This document shows, one piece after another, positions 32,007 through 41,122 of a stretch of 64,000 bases of DNA. Each line of letters opens with the position of its first letter. Positions within the stretch are counted from its first letter, which is position 1. The notes under the pieces are model-generated. The model was given only the letters and a program-made list of their open reading frames with translations, ran no database searches and was not told where the DNA came from. A program made the translations under genes and the position numbers. The stretch is taken from positions 605,865 through 669,864 of the forward strand of contig CASERN010000011.1 of the NCBI GenBank assembly GCA_949290355.1, written 5' to 3'. Source of the stretch: an uncultured bacterium. GTDB lineage: Bacteria; Cyanobacteriota; Vampirovibrionia; Gastranaerophilales; Gastranaerophilaceae.

Positions 32007-32720
32007 ATGAAAAAAATATTCGGATTTACGTTAGCAGAGGTATTGATTACTCTAGGAATTATCGGAGTTGTAGCGGCATTAACAATACCTACATTAATGG
32101 CTAATTATCAAAAGCAGGTATGGATAAATAAGTTGAAAAAGACTTATTCCGTCTTGAACGAGGGTTATAAGCAAATAATGGTTAATCAGGGCTGTACAGA
32201 TATGATATGTACAGGTTTTATGCCAGATGATGTTGTCTTGAATTTTGATAATGAAGAAGCTAAAAATAAATTTATAACTACCTTCAAATTAACAAATGTA
32301 AATTCAGCTCAATGGGATTATGCAATAAAAAAGGGGGATGATCTCTGTGGAAGTAATGCTACTTTTTCAGGATGTATTGGAACAGGCGGAACATATGGTA
32401 TATCAGGTTCTACTGCAGATGGTGCTATTATTGCATTTGGGGCACATGTGTTTGCTGGAGGATTAGTATTAGTCGATACAAATGCCTCAAGAGGTCCAAA
32501 CGAATTTGGTAGGGATATTTTCGTATTTGCATATACAGATAAAATGATTACTCCTTTTTATAGTAAAGCTCATCTCGATTGGGTTGCTGCTAACTCTTCA
32601 GGTTCTATCACGAATTCAGAAGATGAAAGAAAACAAGCGGTTGAACAAGGATGTAGTGCAGATTCTGGATTAGCCTGTGCAGAAAAAATCATAATGGATG
32701 GATGGCAGATGAATTATTAA
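32007..32720 (+). CDS. Type II/IV-pilin-like pseudopilin (copy 2)
   Basis: 237 residues. Same MKKIFG/FTLAEVLITLGIIGVVAA N-terminus and prepilin-peptidase site as the gene at 18627; continues LTIPTLMANYQKQVWINKLKKTYSVL, a common pilin helix. The C-terminal domain differs in length and cysteines (QGCTDMICTG, CGSNATFSGCIG, QGCSADSGLACAEK) but keeps the block PNEFGRDIFVFAYTD, parallel to PNKLGKDRFVMLFTD in copy 1. So the family shares a constant start and a diverged tail. Followed by its own terminator. Confidence 0.9.
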   Translation: MKKIFGFTLAEVLITLGIIGVVAALTIPTLMANYQKQVWINKLKKTYSVLNEGYKQIMVNQGCTDMICTGFMPDDVVLNFDNEEAKNKFITTFKLTNVNSAQWDYAIKKGDDLCGSNATFSGCIGTGGTYGISGSTADGAIIAFGAHVFAGGLVLVDTNASRGPNEFGRDIFVFAYTDKMITPFYSKAHLDWVAANSSGSITNSEDERKQAVEQGCSADSGLACAEKIIMDGWQMNY

Positions 32721-32728
32721 TAGCAAAA

Positions 32729-32760
32729 GAGCTGACCAATTAAGGTCAGCTCCCTTGTTT
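32729..32760 (+). terminator. Terminator of pseudopilin copy 2
   Basis: 9-bp stem GAGCTGACC/GGTCAGCTC, loop AATTAA, then CCTTGTTTTTAT. Confidence 0.85.
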
Positions 32761-32776
32761 TTATAAATTAAATTTT

Positions 32777-33604
32777 TTATTTTGTTGATGAGGATGCAGA
32801 AGAACCTAATATTCCTCCAATTATACCTCCTGCAATTGCAAGCACCGGAATTTTTGTTAATGTCTTAATTAAAGGTATTTTATTTAAACCTATTAATTTA
32901 GCAGCTAGCCCGGCTGCACTACCAACTAATACACCTCCAAATACATTGCCTGCAAGCTTTTTAGCCTTTTCTGTTCTACCAACAGGTTGTCCTGTTAATT
33001 GTGAAATGTTTTCTTCAGCTGTGTTTTTATCGGCACATCCAAAAGTTACACTTTGTAATAGTCCTTGTGTAAATGAATCGTTACCGAATTTTCTTATATC
33101 GTCTATTATTGTTGTCCCAAATTGTTGAGCATATAGAGTTGATGCTCTGTTTGCAATTTCTTCAGGGCTGCCATCTCCGTACATACTTCTTACGCTTTCT
33201 ACGTAACTATTGTATGCTTCGAGAATTTGTTGCTGTTCACTTTGCATTATTTTTTCTCGAAGGATAGCTGCTTGTTTTGCAATACCTTCTTGAGGAGAAT
33301 TTAGTCTCAAATCTGCATTTCGCATTTTTTGTTGTTGTCTTACTTGGTTGTTAATCATGAAGTCTTGGTATTTCTCATAATTTTTATAATAATCTTCATA
33401 ATTAGCGGAACCGCCAAAACTTGGCATATAAGGCATACAAGGTGCTGTGCCAAAAATGCTGCCATTCATGCTCATCATTGGATTTGGCACTGCTCCTATT
33501 GGGCTGTATAAATCAAGATTTGTCAAATCGTTTAAAGCTACTTGATTATTATATATGTTTGGATATAGACCGTACATATTTAAAGCCGGATTGAAACCTG
33601 ACAT
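32777..33604 (-). CDS. Hypothetical protein, Met/Asn/Tyr-rich N-terminus, hydrophobic C-terminus
   Basis: 275 residues with a strong GGAGG site. First 70 residues are low-complexity (Asn, Met, Pro, Tyr). A charged helical region follows (QQKMRNADLRL, AAILREKIMQSEQQQILEAY). Two glycine-rich hydrophobic segments end the protein (NVFGGVLVGSAAGLAAKLIG; VLAIAGGIIGGILGSSAS). No signal peptide. Probably membrane-inserting and lineage-specific; function unknown. Confidence 0.65.
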   Translation of the reverse strand: MSGFNPALNMYGLYPNIYNNQVALNDLTNLDLYSPIGAVPNPMMSMNGSIFGTAPCMPYMPSFGGSANYEDYYKNYEKYQDFMINNQVRQQQKMRNADLRLNSPQEGIAKQAAILREKIMQSEQQQILEAYNSYVESVRSMYGDGSPEEIANRASTLYAQQFGTTIIDDIRKFGNDSFTQGLLQSVTFGCADKNTAEENISQLTGQPVGRTEKAKKLAGNVFGGVLVGSAAGLAAKLIGLNKIPLIKTLTKIPVLAIAGGIIGGILGSSASSSTK

Positions 33605-33766
33605 TCCTAACCTCCAATAATTTTTTTAACCTACCTTACTTATATAAAAACTTTTTGAGATTATAAATTGCTTTTTTATAACTTTTTATATTACAATTTC
33701 GTTACAATAATGTATTGCTTATTAAAATAAATACGTGTAGAATCATTGTATAATGAGGTATACCAA

Positions 33767-34873
33767 TTGAAAAAGTTCTTTTCTGGATTATTTACATTTT
33801 TATTTATAATACTTATCGGCGGACTTATTTATTTGCATCCTGCTTTTTTTAATAAGCAAATTGATAAAGTCCGTGGGATGTACTATGTGCATAAAGGTGA
33901 TGTAGCATTTAAAAAATTAAAGTTACAAAAGGCAATAAACTATTATAATAGAGCTGTTGCATTGTATCCTGAACATTATGGCGCCTGGTACAATTTAGGA
34001 AATATTTATGTTGTATATGAAGATTACTATTCAGCTGTCGATGCTTACGAAAAAGCTTTTGAATATAATCCCAAGATGATTATTGCTAGAATGAATTATG
34101 GCATTGTTTCTGCAGAAAAATTAGGAGACTTTGATGGTGCCATTGACCAATATAACGAAATTATAAAAACTAAAAGACATCTTTTGTCGATTCCTTTTGT
34201 ATATAGTAATAGAAAAAGCTATAAAGTTAATAAAGGACTTGCATATTATAATAAAGGTGTGGCGTACAAACAAAAATCTGTATATATTGAAGATGATTGG
34301 GAATACCGCAGACAATATTTATTAAAGGCTCTTGAAGCATACAAAGAAGCATGCAAAATTCTCAAAAATGACTATGATGCTCGTTATAATTTAGCTTTGA
34401 CATACCACCTATTGGGAGACTATAAAGAAGCTGGTTTGACTTATTGTAAGGCAATTGAACTTTCCCCGATGAATTATGAGGCCCATTATAATTTGGCTAT
34501 TCTTTTAAGACATTTGAAATATTATAAAGAATCTTTGGAAGAATTAGAAAAAGCGACTACTCTTGTCGCAAATAATGGCGTAAATGTTGTAACTCGTCAG
34601 CGCTATATTTTTGATGTGATGAATGATGTAACTCGTACAATTTTAGCAAATACAGATAGTAATCTTGTTGAAAAATTGAGTGAAGAACCTTCTGAAAATT
34701 CAAAAGTTACTTACGTGAATGGAAAGATTGTATTGACAGATGAATTGGATAATGCAATTATAAAGAATTTTAAAATTTGCGGATCTAAAGAAATTTTTCA
34801 GGAAGATATCGATGATGATTATAGTGAATTCGATAATGTTCGTTATAACGTCCATGTGCCAGGTGTTGAATAA
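33767..34873 (+). CDS. Membrane-anchored TPR protein
   Basis: 368 residues from a TTG at 33767 (GAGG 8 nt upstream); the frame opens at 33746, but that would put the TATAAT promoter box inside the gene. N-terminal membrane anchor (LFTFLFIILIGGLIYLHP), then six or more TPRs (AINYYNRAVALYPEHYGAWY, DARYNLALTYHLLGDYKEAG, YEAHYNLAILLRHLKYYKES). C-terminal acidic tail. Likely a scaffold at the membrane; partner unknown. Confidence 0.82.
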   Translation: MKKFFSGLFTFLFIILIGGLIYLHPAFFNKQIDKVRGMYYVHKGDVAFKKLKLQKAINYYNRAVALYPEHYGAWYNLGNIYVVYEDYYSAVDAYEKAFEYNPKMIIARMNYGIVSAEKLGDFDGAIDQYNEIIKTKRHLLSIPFVYSNRKSYKVNKGLAYYNKGVAYKQKSVYIEDDWEYRRQYLLKALEAYKEACKILKNDYDARYNLALTYHLLGDYKEAGLTYCKAIELSPMNYEAHYNLAILLRHLKYYKESLEELEKATTLVANNGVNVVTRQRYIFDVMNDVTRTILANTDSNLVEKLSEEPSENSKVTYVNGKIVLTDELDNAIIKNFKICGSKEIFQEDIDDDYSEFDNVRYNVHVPGVE

Positions 34874-34876
34874 TAA

Positions 34877-34924
34877 AAAAGCAGCAGATTTTATATAATT
34901 AATTATAAAAATTGCTGCTTTTTT
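34877..34924. terminator. Bidirectional terminator between TPR gene and glnA
   Basis: AAAAAGCAGCA paired with TGCTGCTTTTT around an A/T-rich loop; T-runs on both strands, between convergent genes. Confidence 0.75.
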
Positions 34925-34945
34925 ATATCTTATATTTATTAGATT

Positions 34946-36310
34946 TTAGTATCTTTCCAGGTATCTCTCAATTTCCCATTGAGAAACATATGTTCTGAAA
35001 GAATCCCATTCTTTTTTCTTAGCAGATAGAAATTCATTAAAAATATGATCCCCTAAAGCTGCTCTTGAAACTAATGATTTGTCAAAATAATCAATTGCTT
35101 CTGCAAGACTTCCAGGTAATGAATCAATTCTTTGTTTTTTACGTTCTTTGCTTGTTAATTTGTAGATATTACTTTCAACAGGAGCAGGTGGATCAATTTT
35201 ATTCCTTATACCATCCAAACATGCTTCTAAGATTGCCGCAAAAGCCAAGTAAGGATTGCAAGCAGGGTCTGGAGACCTTAACTCAACTCTTGTGGATATT
35301 CCTCTTTTGGCAGGGACTCTAAGTAAAGCACTTCTGTTTGCTAATGACCAAGCAAGATATACAGGAGCTTCGTAACCAGGAACCAAACGTTTAAAACTGT
35401 TTACTGTCGGATTTAAGATTGCTGTTATGCTTTTTACGTGTTTTAGCATTCCCCCGATTGAATATTTTGCAATGTCTGATAGTTCATAATCTGCTTTTTC
35501 ATCGTAAAATGCGTTTTTGCCGTTTTTAAATAATGAAACATTGCAGTGCATCCCTGAACCATTAATTCCATAAATTGGTTTCGGCATAAATGTTGCATGC
35601 AAGTTGTGTTTTGCTGCAATTGCTCTTACTGCTACTTTAAATGTTGCAACATTATCTGCAGCTGTTAAGATATCTGCATATCTAAAATCTATTTCGTGCT
35701 GACCGTCTGCGACTTCATGATGTGATGCTTCAATATCAAATCCCATTTCTTGAAGAGTTAAGACGATATCTGATCTCACATCTTCACCTAAATCCTCCGG
35801 ACCTACATCGTAATATCCTGCAGTATCGTTAGTTGAGGTTGTAACATTGCCATCTTTGTCTTTGGCAAATAAGAAAAATTCTGCTTCAGGTCCTATATTC
35901 ATTGAAAAACCTAATTTCTCAGCCTCTTTCATAACTCTTTTTAAATTACATCTTGGACATCCTTCAAAAGGGGTTCCATCAGCGTTATATATATCACAAA
36001 TTAATCTTGCAGAATTAACACCATCTGTTCCTCTCCAAGGTAAAATTTGGAAAGAATTTTTATCAGGGTGGAAGAACATATCCGATGTTTCAATGCTTCT
36101 AAATCCTTTAATTGATGAACCGTCAAGCATTATTTCATTATTTAATGCTTTTTCAATGTGTTGAGAAGGAATAGTCATATTTTTTACTTGTCCGTTAATG
36201 TCAACAAATTGCAATTTTATAAATTTAATATTGTAATCTTTTATGAATCCTTTAATGTCGTCTTCACTAAATTGTCTGTTGTCTAGTCTTGTGTGCATAA
36301 AATCTTTCAT
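34946..36310 (-). CDS. glnA: Glutamine synthetase type I, alpha class
   Basis: 454 residues, as in the GSI-alpha (Bacillus-like) group. Beta-grasp start, LDGSSIKGF, metal-site NIGPEAEFFLF, ASHHEVADGQHEID, active-site NGSGMHCNVSLF, PTVNSFKRLVPGYEAPVYLAWS and RVELRSPDPACNPYLAFA. The C-terminus (KERKKQRIDSLPGSL, DHIFNEFLSAKKKEWDSF) has no GSI-beta adenylylation segment by eye. Assimilates ammonium into glutamine. AGAGG ribosome site; own promoter (36352-36380). Confidence 0.95.
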   Translation of the reverse strand: MKDFMHTRLDNRQFSEDDIKGFIKDYNIKFIKLQFVDINGQVKNMTIPSQHIEKALNNEIMLDGSSIKGFRSIETSDMFFHPDKNSFQILPWRGTDGVNSARLICDIYNADGTPFEGCPRCNLKRVMKEAEKLGFSMNIGPEAEFFLFAKDKDGNVTTSTNDTAGYYDVGPEDLGEDVRSDIVLTLQEMGFDIEASHHEVADGQHEIDFRYADILTAADNVATFKVAVRAIAAKHNLHATFMPKPIYGINGSGMHCNVSLFKNGKNAFYDEKADYELSDIAKYSIGGMLKHVKSITAILNPTVNSFKRLVPGYEAPVYLAWSLANRSALLRVPAKRGISTRVELRSPDPACNPYLAFAAILEACLDGIRNKIDPPAPVESNIYKLTSKERKKQRIDSLPGSLAEAIDYFDKSLVSRAALGDHIFNEFLSAKKKEWDSFRTYVSQWEIERYLERY

Positions 36311-36351
36311 ATAGACCTCTTTCCTTCTAACTAAATATAAATTACTTTTTT

Positions 36352-36380
36352 ATTAGAATACTTTTTTTAAAAAAGGTCAA
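36352..36380 (-). promoter_or_regulatory. Promoter of glnA
   Basis: On the minus strand TTGACC, 17-nt spacer, TCTAAT, about 42 nt before the start codon. I found no GTA-N8-TAC NtcA box near it. Confidence 0.6.
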
Positions 36381-36389
36381 TACTTATTT

Positions 36390-36778
36390 ATATTAAGAAT
36401 AGATAAAGGAGAACGGTTGCTTTATTAATAATTATGAATGTTTTTCTAAAAATAGTGTTAAATTATAAAAAAGGAGGGAATATATAAAGTATAGAGGAGT
36501 TACGGGAAAGATTTTATATTAAAAATGATTATTTTGATGCAAATGTTTAGTATCAAATCTTTGTAAGTCCTTGTATATAAAACTTTACAGAACTTTGTAA
36601 AGAAATGTAACGAAATAAAGAGTATATAGCAATTATATATAAAAAAAATACTTTATTAATATGTAAGTAATAAATACCACATATGAGGAATTAAATAAAC
36701 ACGAGATATATATATTAATTACACTACCTACTACACACTAACCTTCTACACACACGAGGAATTACTAAAAAGAATTCC
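36390..36778 (+). other. Gene-poor stretch with a possible plus-strand transcript
   Basis: About 390 bp with no ORF of note. It contains SD-like runs without start codons (AAAGGAGGGAATATATAA near 36470, AGAGGAG near 36495). Near 36680-36770 is an unstructured C/A-rich stretch with repeated CACGAG and GAGGAATTA words (for example CACACACGAGGAATTAC). A strong plus-strand terminator follows although no plus-strand gene is present, so a non-coding RNA ending at about 36812 is possible. Confidence 0.3.
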
Positions 36779-36812
36779 AAACTCTATCGTAAGATAGGGT
36801 TTTTTTTTAGCT
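36779..36812 (+). terminator. Strong rho-independent terminator with no upstream plus-strand gene
   Basis: Stem AAACTCTATC/GATAGGGTTT (one T-G pair), GTAA loop and a T9 run on the plus strand. On the minus strand it could also serve the GH38 gene, but no T-run follows there. Confidence 0.8.
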
Positions 36813-36837
36813 AAATTGATAGATATATAAAAAAATT

Positions 36838-38769
36838 TTATTTGTTAAGGTTTTGGATAATCGGCGGATAGACTATTTCAATGTATTTTTGATAGTTTTC
36901 AGGTTCAAAAAATCCGACTGAAAATTCTGCAAAATTTTGCCCTAATTGTTGAGCTTCTGGGACTTCTATCGGTGGACCTGCAGGAGTTGAACGAGATGGG
37001 TTTTTAGGGTTTGAAATAACTCCTGTGCTTCTTAAAAGCGTTACAAGTAGAGATTTTCCTTTTACTTCATATTCTGTAAGCCCTTTTGTAATTACTCCAA
37101 AGCCTTGTGTCCCGACATATCTTTGCATTGGTGCAAAGTTTGTTTTAACTTCAATCCCCCTGACTTTTGGCAGGTGTTTTCTCATATCATAGTCCGGATC
37201 AAATTCTCTTTTTATGATAGAGTTTAAATCCTCTGAAAAAGTTTCTATAACCGGTGATTTTAGATTAAATTTTACTTGCCATAATCTGTTTTTTAGCTTG
37301 TTGTCCCATTCTATTTTAAAGTTAATTAATTCTTTTAAAAATTCTACTTGTACATCAAAGAAGCTTGTTTTGATTATATTATTTTTGAAAGAGTAAATTT
37401 CTGCTTTTTCTCCTGTATCATCTGCAACAGCTCCAAAGTTATATGTATCGCCTTCATCTTTATAGCGAACAAATTCCATCTCTATATTTCCTATACGGAT
37501 TTTGCCGTTTTTAACTTCAATATTAATTTGTGGTTTGATTACAGGAGAATATTTGAGAGTATAGATATCTGTAAAATCTTCTGTTATAGGTATTTTTTGA
37601 GTGTCATAGAGAATTGAATTTTCTACTCCGAAATGTTTTGAGATAATTTTGTATTCAGGGAGCAAATCTTTGCTTTGCATAATTGGAGTTTTGAAATTGT
37701 ATTTGAGTCTTAATTCTTCAATAATAGTGTTTGTTATTTCAATTATTTTTTCGTATCTTGTAATATTTTCTCTATGAACTAAGTCTGTTGAGCAACCACA
37801 AATTCCATCATGCGCTTGATTTTTTAGTAATAATTTATATGCGTATTCAATTATTGAGTTATATTCTTCCCCGTATTTTTTCTGTAGTTTGTCAGCTTGT
37901 TCAAGCAAATATGTACATTTTACGTTATATTGTTTAAGTTTTAATCTTGCAGAATAAGATCCCGGAAGTATAAATGTTTTGCTGTTATCTCTTAGTTCAT
38001 CGTTCCATTCAAATTGTTTAAATTTGTCTTTTACAAGCTCAAAGTATTCAAAAGGATTGGATAGCTTTATTTCATAATCATTAAGTAATGAATTTACTTT
38101 TTTAATTTGTTCTGCAATATCAGGTTCCACTCCTAAATGATCCGCACCAATTGGAAGAAGTAAATAATCTCCTGATTTTTCTGATATTTTATCTAAATTC
38201 TCTTTTAGCCATTCAGCTTTTTTATCAATAGTCAAAGGAGCTGAAAATATGTCCATAAAGTATCCGCGTATAAGATTTACTGTATTTATACCATTGAAAG
38301 TAAATTCTGATGGTATATCACCGCATCCTCGCCATACAACGCATTTATTAATTCCAAATTTCTTGAATATTTTGGGGATATTTTGGCTATGTCCAAAAGT
38401 GTCTGCAAGATATCCGATAAAATCTGTGCAGCCAAAATCTTTGGATATTTTAAGCCCGATTTCCAAATTCTTTTCAAAAACAGTTTTGTCTGTTAAAAAT
38501 TCATCAACAAGTGTATAGCAAGGTCCTATGTATAATTTCTTTTCTAAGATAAATTTTTTAACAATATTTTCTTTTTCTGGTCTTATTTCTAAGTAGTCTA
38601 ACAGAGCACTTACTTGTCCATCAAAGTAAAATGATGGAATTTTATTTCTTTCAAGCATATCTAAGACATTGTCAAATACTCTCAAAAGTCTTAGTCTGAA
38701 TACCTCAAATTCCCTATACCATTCTCTATCCCAGTGAGTATGTAAATATGCTATAACTTGTTTTTTCAT
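36838..38769 (-). CDS. Glycoside hydrolase family 38 alpha-mannosidase
   Basis: 643 residues, shorter than the usual 850-1000. N-terminal catalytic motif HTHWDREW (10-17), FDGQ, and the nucleophile region YLADTFGHSQNIP (Asp123), VVWRGCG, then the helical domain KNQAHDGICGCSTDLVHRENITRYE. The C-terminal beta-domains are partly present (FAPMQRYVGTQGFGVI, LLVTLLRSTGVIS). It hydrolyses alpha-mannosides. No signal peptide, so intracellular. The start has no clear ribosome site. Confidence 0.9.
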   Translation of the reverse strand: MKKQVIAYLHTHWDREWYREFEVFRLRLLRVFDNVLDMLERNKIPSFYFDGQVSALLDYLEIRPEKENIVKKFILEKKLYIGPCYTLVDEFLTDKTVFEKNLEIGLKISKDFGCTDFIGYLADTFGHSQNIPKIFKKFGINKCVVWRGCGDIPSEFTFNGINTVNLIRGYFMDIFSAPLTIDKKAEWLKENLDKISEKSGDYLLLPIGADHLGVEPDIAEQIKKVNSLLNDYEIKLSNPFEYFELVKDKFKQFEWNDELRDNSKTFILPGSYSARLKLKQYNVKCTYLLEQADKLQKKYGEEYNSIIEYAYKLLLKNQAHDGICGCSTDLVHRENITRYEKIIEITNTIIEELRLKYNFKTPIMQSKDLLPEYKIISKHFGVENSILYDTQKIPITEDFTDIYTLKYSPVIKPQINIEVKNGKIRIGNIEMEFVRYKDEGDTYNFGAVADDTGEKAEIYSFKNNIIKTSFFDVQVEFLKELINFKIEWDNKLKNRLWQVKFNLKSPVIETFSEDLNSIIKREFDPDYDMRKHLPKVRGIEVKTNFAPMQRYVGTQGFGVITKGLTEYEVKGKSLLVTLLRSTGVISNPKNPSRSTPAGPPIEVPEAQQLGQNFAEFSVGFFEPENYQKYIEIVYPPIIQNLNK

Positions 38770-38898
38770 AGTATTTTTTTAACATATATCTCGTTTTAAT
38801 GCAAAGAATTAACAAAAATTATCTATATGGCATACCTTATTGAGTGATGAATATGTGCAAATAATTAATTATTCTCTTTCAAAAGAGATGAGGTATAT

Positions 38899-39696
38899 AT
38901 GAAGAAAATAGTTTTGTTGACAGGGATATTAGTATTTGCATCTTGTGCTGCTCAGGCAGGAATTTTATCAAATATATTCGGATTTAATAATTTAAACAGT
39001 GGTTATTATTATCCTCCGAACTACAGATATACTAATAGCAGTTATTATAGACCGCCAAGATATTACAATTACAATAATCGATATTATTATAATAATTATC
39101 CAAATCGATATTATAACCAGTATCCTGGAGCTATTTACAGACAACCAGTTATTTATCGTACTAATGTTAAGCGTACAAGTATGACCTCAGATAATGAAAA
39201 AGTTGTTGCTAATCAATTTTCCGGTATTGACAAACTTGAAAAAAAATTTTTGATGCAAACTTATGAATATGATTCTCCTAAAAATCGTATTGAAAGGTTA
39301 GAACAAAAAATATTCGGAGCAGCTCAATCTGGAAGTCTTGAGGAAAGAGTTGATACGTTGAAAAATGTTTCAAAAAATTATAAGGCTTACAACCCAAATT
39401 TAGCTCCTAATTTTAATTCTCAAGGATATTCAGCTCAAAATTCTTACAGACCTCCTATTTTTACAGGGACTTCTGGCGCAGGGTGGCAAAATACTCTCTG
39501 GGGGAATTTTAAAAATCAGTTTACGGGTATGCCAACAGGTTTGACTCCGGGCATGGATCCGGCATATATGGATTATTTCGAAGCAGAAAGAGCTTTAATG
39601 GGGAATGGGCAATCTGTAGATGTAAGAACAAGAAAAGGTTATTATCGTTCAAATACCGATAGAGGTGTGAAAACAGGAGTTACAATATTAGATTGA
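38899..39696 (+). CDS. Secreted Tyr/Asn/Pro-rich protein with cyanobacterial-type RLExKIFG repeat
   Basis: 265 residues. Signal peptide MKKIVLLTGILVFASCAAQAG. A Tyr/Asn/Arg/Pro-rich low-complexity region (about 35-85) follows. Then a structured segment: IDKLEKKFLMQTYEYDSPKN, RIERLEQKIFGAAQSGSLEE, RVDTLKN. This duplicated L-E-x2-[FI]-G/T pattern is common in secreted proteins of cyanobacteria and relatives but has no known function to me. C-terminal Gly/Asn-rich. GAGG ribosome site. Confidence 0.75.
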   Translation: MKKIVLLTGILVFASCAAQAGILSNIFGFNNLNSGYYYPPNYRYTNSSYYRPPRYYNYNNRYYYNNYPNRYYNQYPGAIYRQPVIYRTNVKRTSMTSDNEKVVANQFSGIDKLEKKFLMQTYEYDSPKNRIERLEQKIFGAAQSGSLEERVDTLKNVSKNYKAYNPNLAPNFNSQGYSAQNSYRPPIFTGTSGAGWQNTLWGNFKNQFTGMPTGLTPGMDPAYMDYFEAERALMGNGQSVDVRTRKGYYRSNTDRGVKTGVTILD

Positions 39697-39786
39697 CTTT
39701 TTTTATAAAATTATTAATATCATACATATAGATGATTATAACACTCAAGAAATAAGTGATAATAAACTAAAATAGAGTGGTATAAT

Positions 39787-40275
39787 ATGCCTTTCAGATA
39801 CAGATTACAAAAAGTTTTGGATTTTAGGATCCGAAAAAAAGATGAACAGCTTATAGTTGTTCAAAAGGCTCTTCAAGCAGTTTATATTGCAGAAGAGAAT
39901 ATCCGAAAAAATGAAGAAGAAATTCAGTCAACAAAAGACAATATGCGGCATGCAGATCCTATGATGTATGATACGTATGATAAGTATTTAATACATTTGT
40001 GGGACAAGGCGGAAAAATTAGAGGCTATAAGAGTTGAAGCTCAAAATAAACTGGATCAAGAAAAGGCCGTTTTGGTAAAACTCGAACAAGGCGTAAAGGT
40101 CTTGGAAAAGCATAAAGAAAGAAGCCGTGAAGCATATTTGGCAGAAGAAAAAGCAGCAGAGTTAAAACAGTATTCTGAGATCGGTGTAACCAGATTCTTC
40201 AGGCAGAAATTAGAAAGAACAGAAGAAGAAGAGTTAGTCCTAAAAAAATTAGAGCAAATAGATGGAGGTAGTTAA
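39787..40275 (+). CDS. fliJ: Flagellar export chaperone FliJ
   Basis: 162 residues, almost entirely coiled coil. Start FRYRLQKVLDFRIRKKDEQ matches the FliJ N-terminus (F-x-Y-R-L-Q-x-V-L). It links the ATPase FliI to the export gate FlhA and releases chaperones. Its end overlaps the ribosome site of the fliK-like gene. A TATAAT sequence touches the ATG but is unlikely to be its promoter. Confidence 0.85.
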   Translation: MPFRYRLQKVLDFRIRKKDEQLIVVQKALQAVYIAEENIRKNEEEIQSTKDNMRHADPMMYDTYDKYLIHLWDKAEKLEAIRVEAQNKLDQEKAVLVKLEQGVKVLEKHKERSREAYLAEEKAAELKQYSEIGVTRFFRQKLERTEEEELVLKKLEQIDGGS

Positions 40276-40279
40276 AAAA

Positions 40280-41122
40280 ATGAACGTAAGTACAGCATCG
40301 GCAGCAACCGCAAGTACATCAGATGTAAGTTCTGTACAGTCTCAATCAAAAACTTCAAATAGTCAAAAAACTTCTGATAAATCTTTTGAGGATGAAATGA
40401 AAACTGCTTCCGAAACAGAAGAAGCTAAAGATTCTTCAAATATAAAAGAAGACTCAAAGACAAATTCAGATAAAAAAACTCAATCAAAAGATAATCAAAA
40501 AGATGAAAATAAACTTTCAAATGATTTGCAAAATACTGAAGATTTATTGCAAAACGATATTTTGTCAGGTTCTATAAACTTTAATGATATAAAATATGGT
40601 AATAATAACCAAAATCAATCTATCTTATCTCAAAATATCCAAAATTTGCTAAATACAAAAGATTTGATGTCTGCATCTTCATTTGATTATGATGTTGTTA
40701 ATATGTCTGATAGTGATGCTAACTTTTTTGCAGATTTAGTTCAAAATACAGATATGTCAATGAAAAGTATTGCAAGCCAGATTAGTGATGCTATGGTTAA
40801 TAATTCTGAAGGTGTTCAGAAAAATGTTCAAGTTTCATCAGTATTAATGGAAAAATTATCAGAATCAATGAAAACAAATCAAGCTTTTAGGATAGATTTT
40901 GATAAAGATGTTTCTGTAATTTTAAAAGTAAACAAAGATGGCAGTCTAGCTGCAAACTTTATCCCCGGTGATAAGGCTGTTGAACAATATTTACGAAATA
41001 ATATTGCATCATTAAGACAGCGTTTTGATGATCAAAATCTTCCATATTCAGAACTAAATTACAGCAATTCTCGTCAACAGCAAGAAAGACGAAGAAATAA
41101 TAAGGAGAACCGCGATGAATGA
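40280..41122 (+). CDS. fliK: Flagellar hook-length control FliK-like protein
   Basis: 280 residues from the ATG at 40280; GGAGG inside the fliJ end is its ribosome site. The N-terminal two-thirds is Ser/Thr/Lys/Asn/Gln-rich and unstructured, as in FliK rulers. The C-terminal domain (FRIDFDKDVSVILKVNKDGS, KAVEQYLRNNIASLRQRFDD, QNLPYSELNYS) matches the FliK substrate-specificity switch domain. It probably acts on FlhB, encoded 6 kb away. Overlaps the next gene by 8 bp. Confidence 0.75.
   Translation: MNVSTASAATASTSDVSSVQSQSKTSNSQKTSDKSFEDEMKTASETEEAKDSSNIKEDSKTNSDKKTQSKDNQKDENKLSNDLQNTEDLLQNDILSGSINFNDIKYGNNNQNQSILSQNIQNLLNTKDLMSASSFDYDVVNMSDSDANFFADLVQNTDMSMKSIASQISDAMVNNSEGVQKNVQVSSVLMEKLSESMKTNQAFRIDFDKDVSVILKVNKDGSLAANFIPGDKAVEQYLRNNIASLRQRFDDQNLPYSELNYSNSRQQQERRRNNKENRDE

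Larger units (their letters stand above)
31870..32078 (+). repeat. Pseudopilin cassette repeat, copy 2
   Basis: Partner of 18490-18698, in the same orientation, 13,380 bp apart. Same distance (137 bp) between the micro-ORF ATG and the pilin ATG. Confidence 0.9.

Noticed and set aside
33685..33712. HLR1-like TTACA repeat before the TPR gene
   Set aside because: Spacing between the two TTACA units is 6 instead of 5 nt.
36311..36470. Glutamine riboswitch or NtcA box upstream of glnA
   Set aside because: I looked for the glnA-RNA core motifs and for GTA-N8-TAC and found no match with correct spacing.
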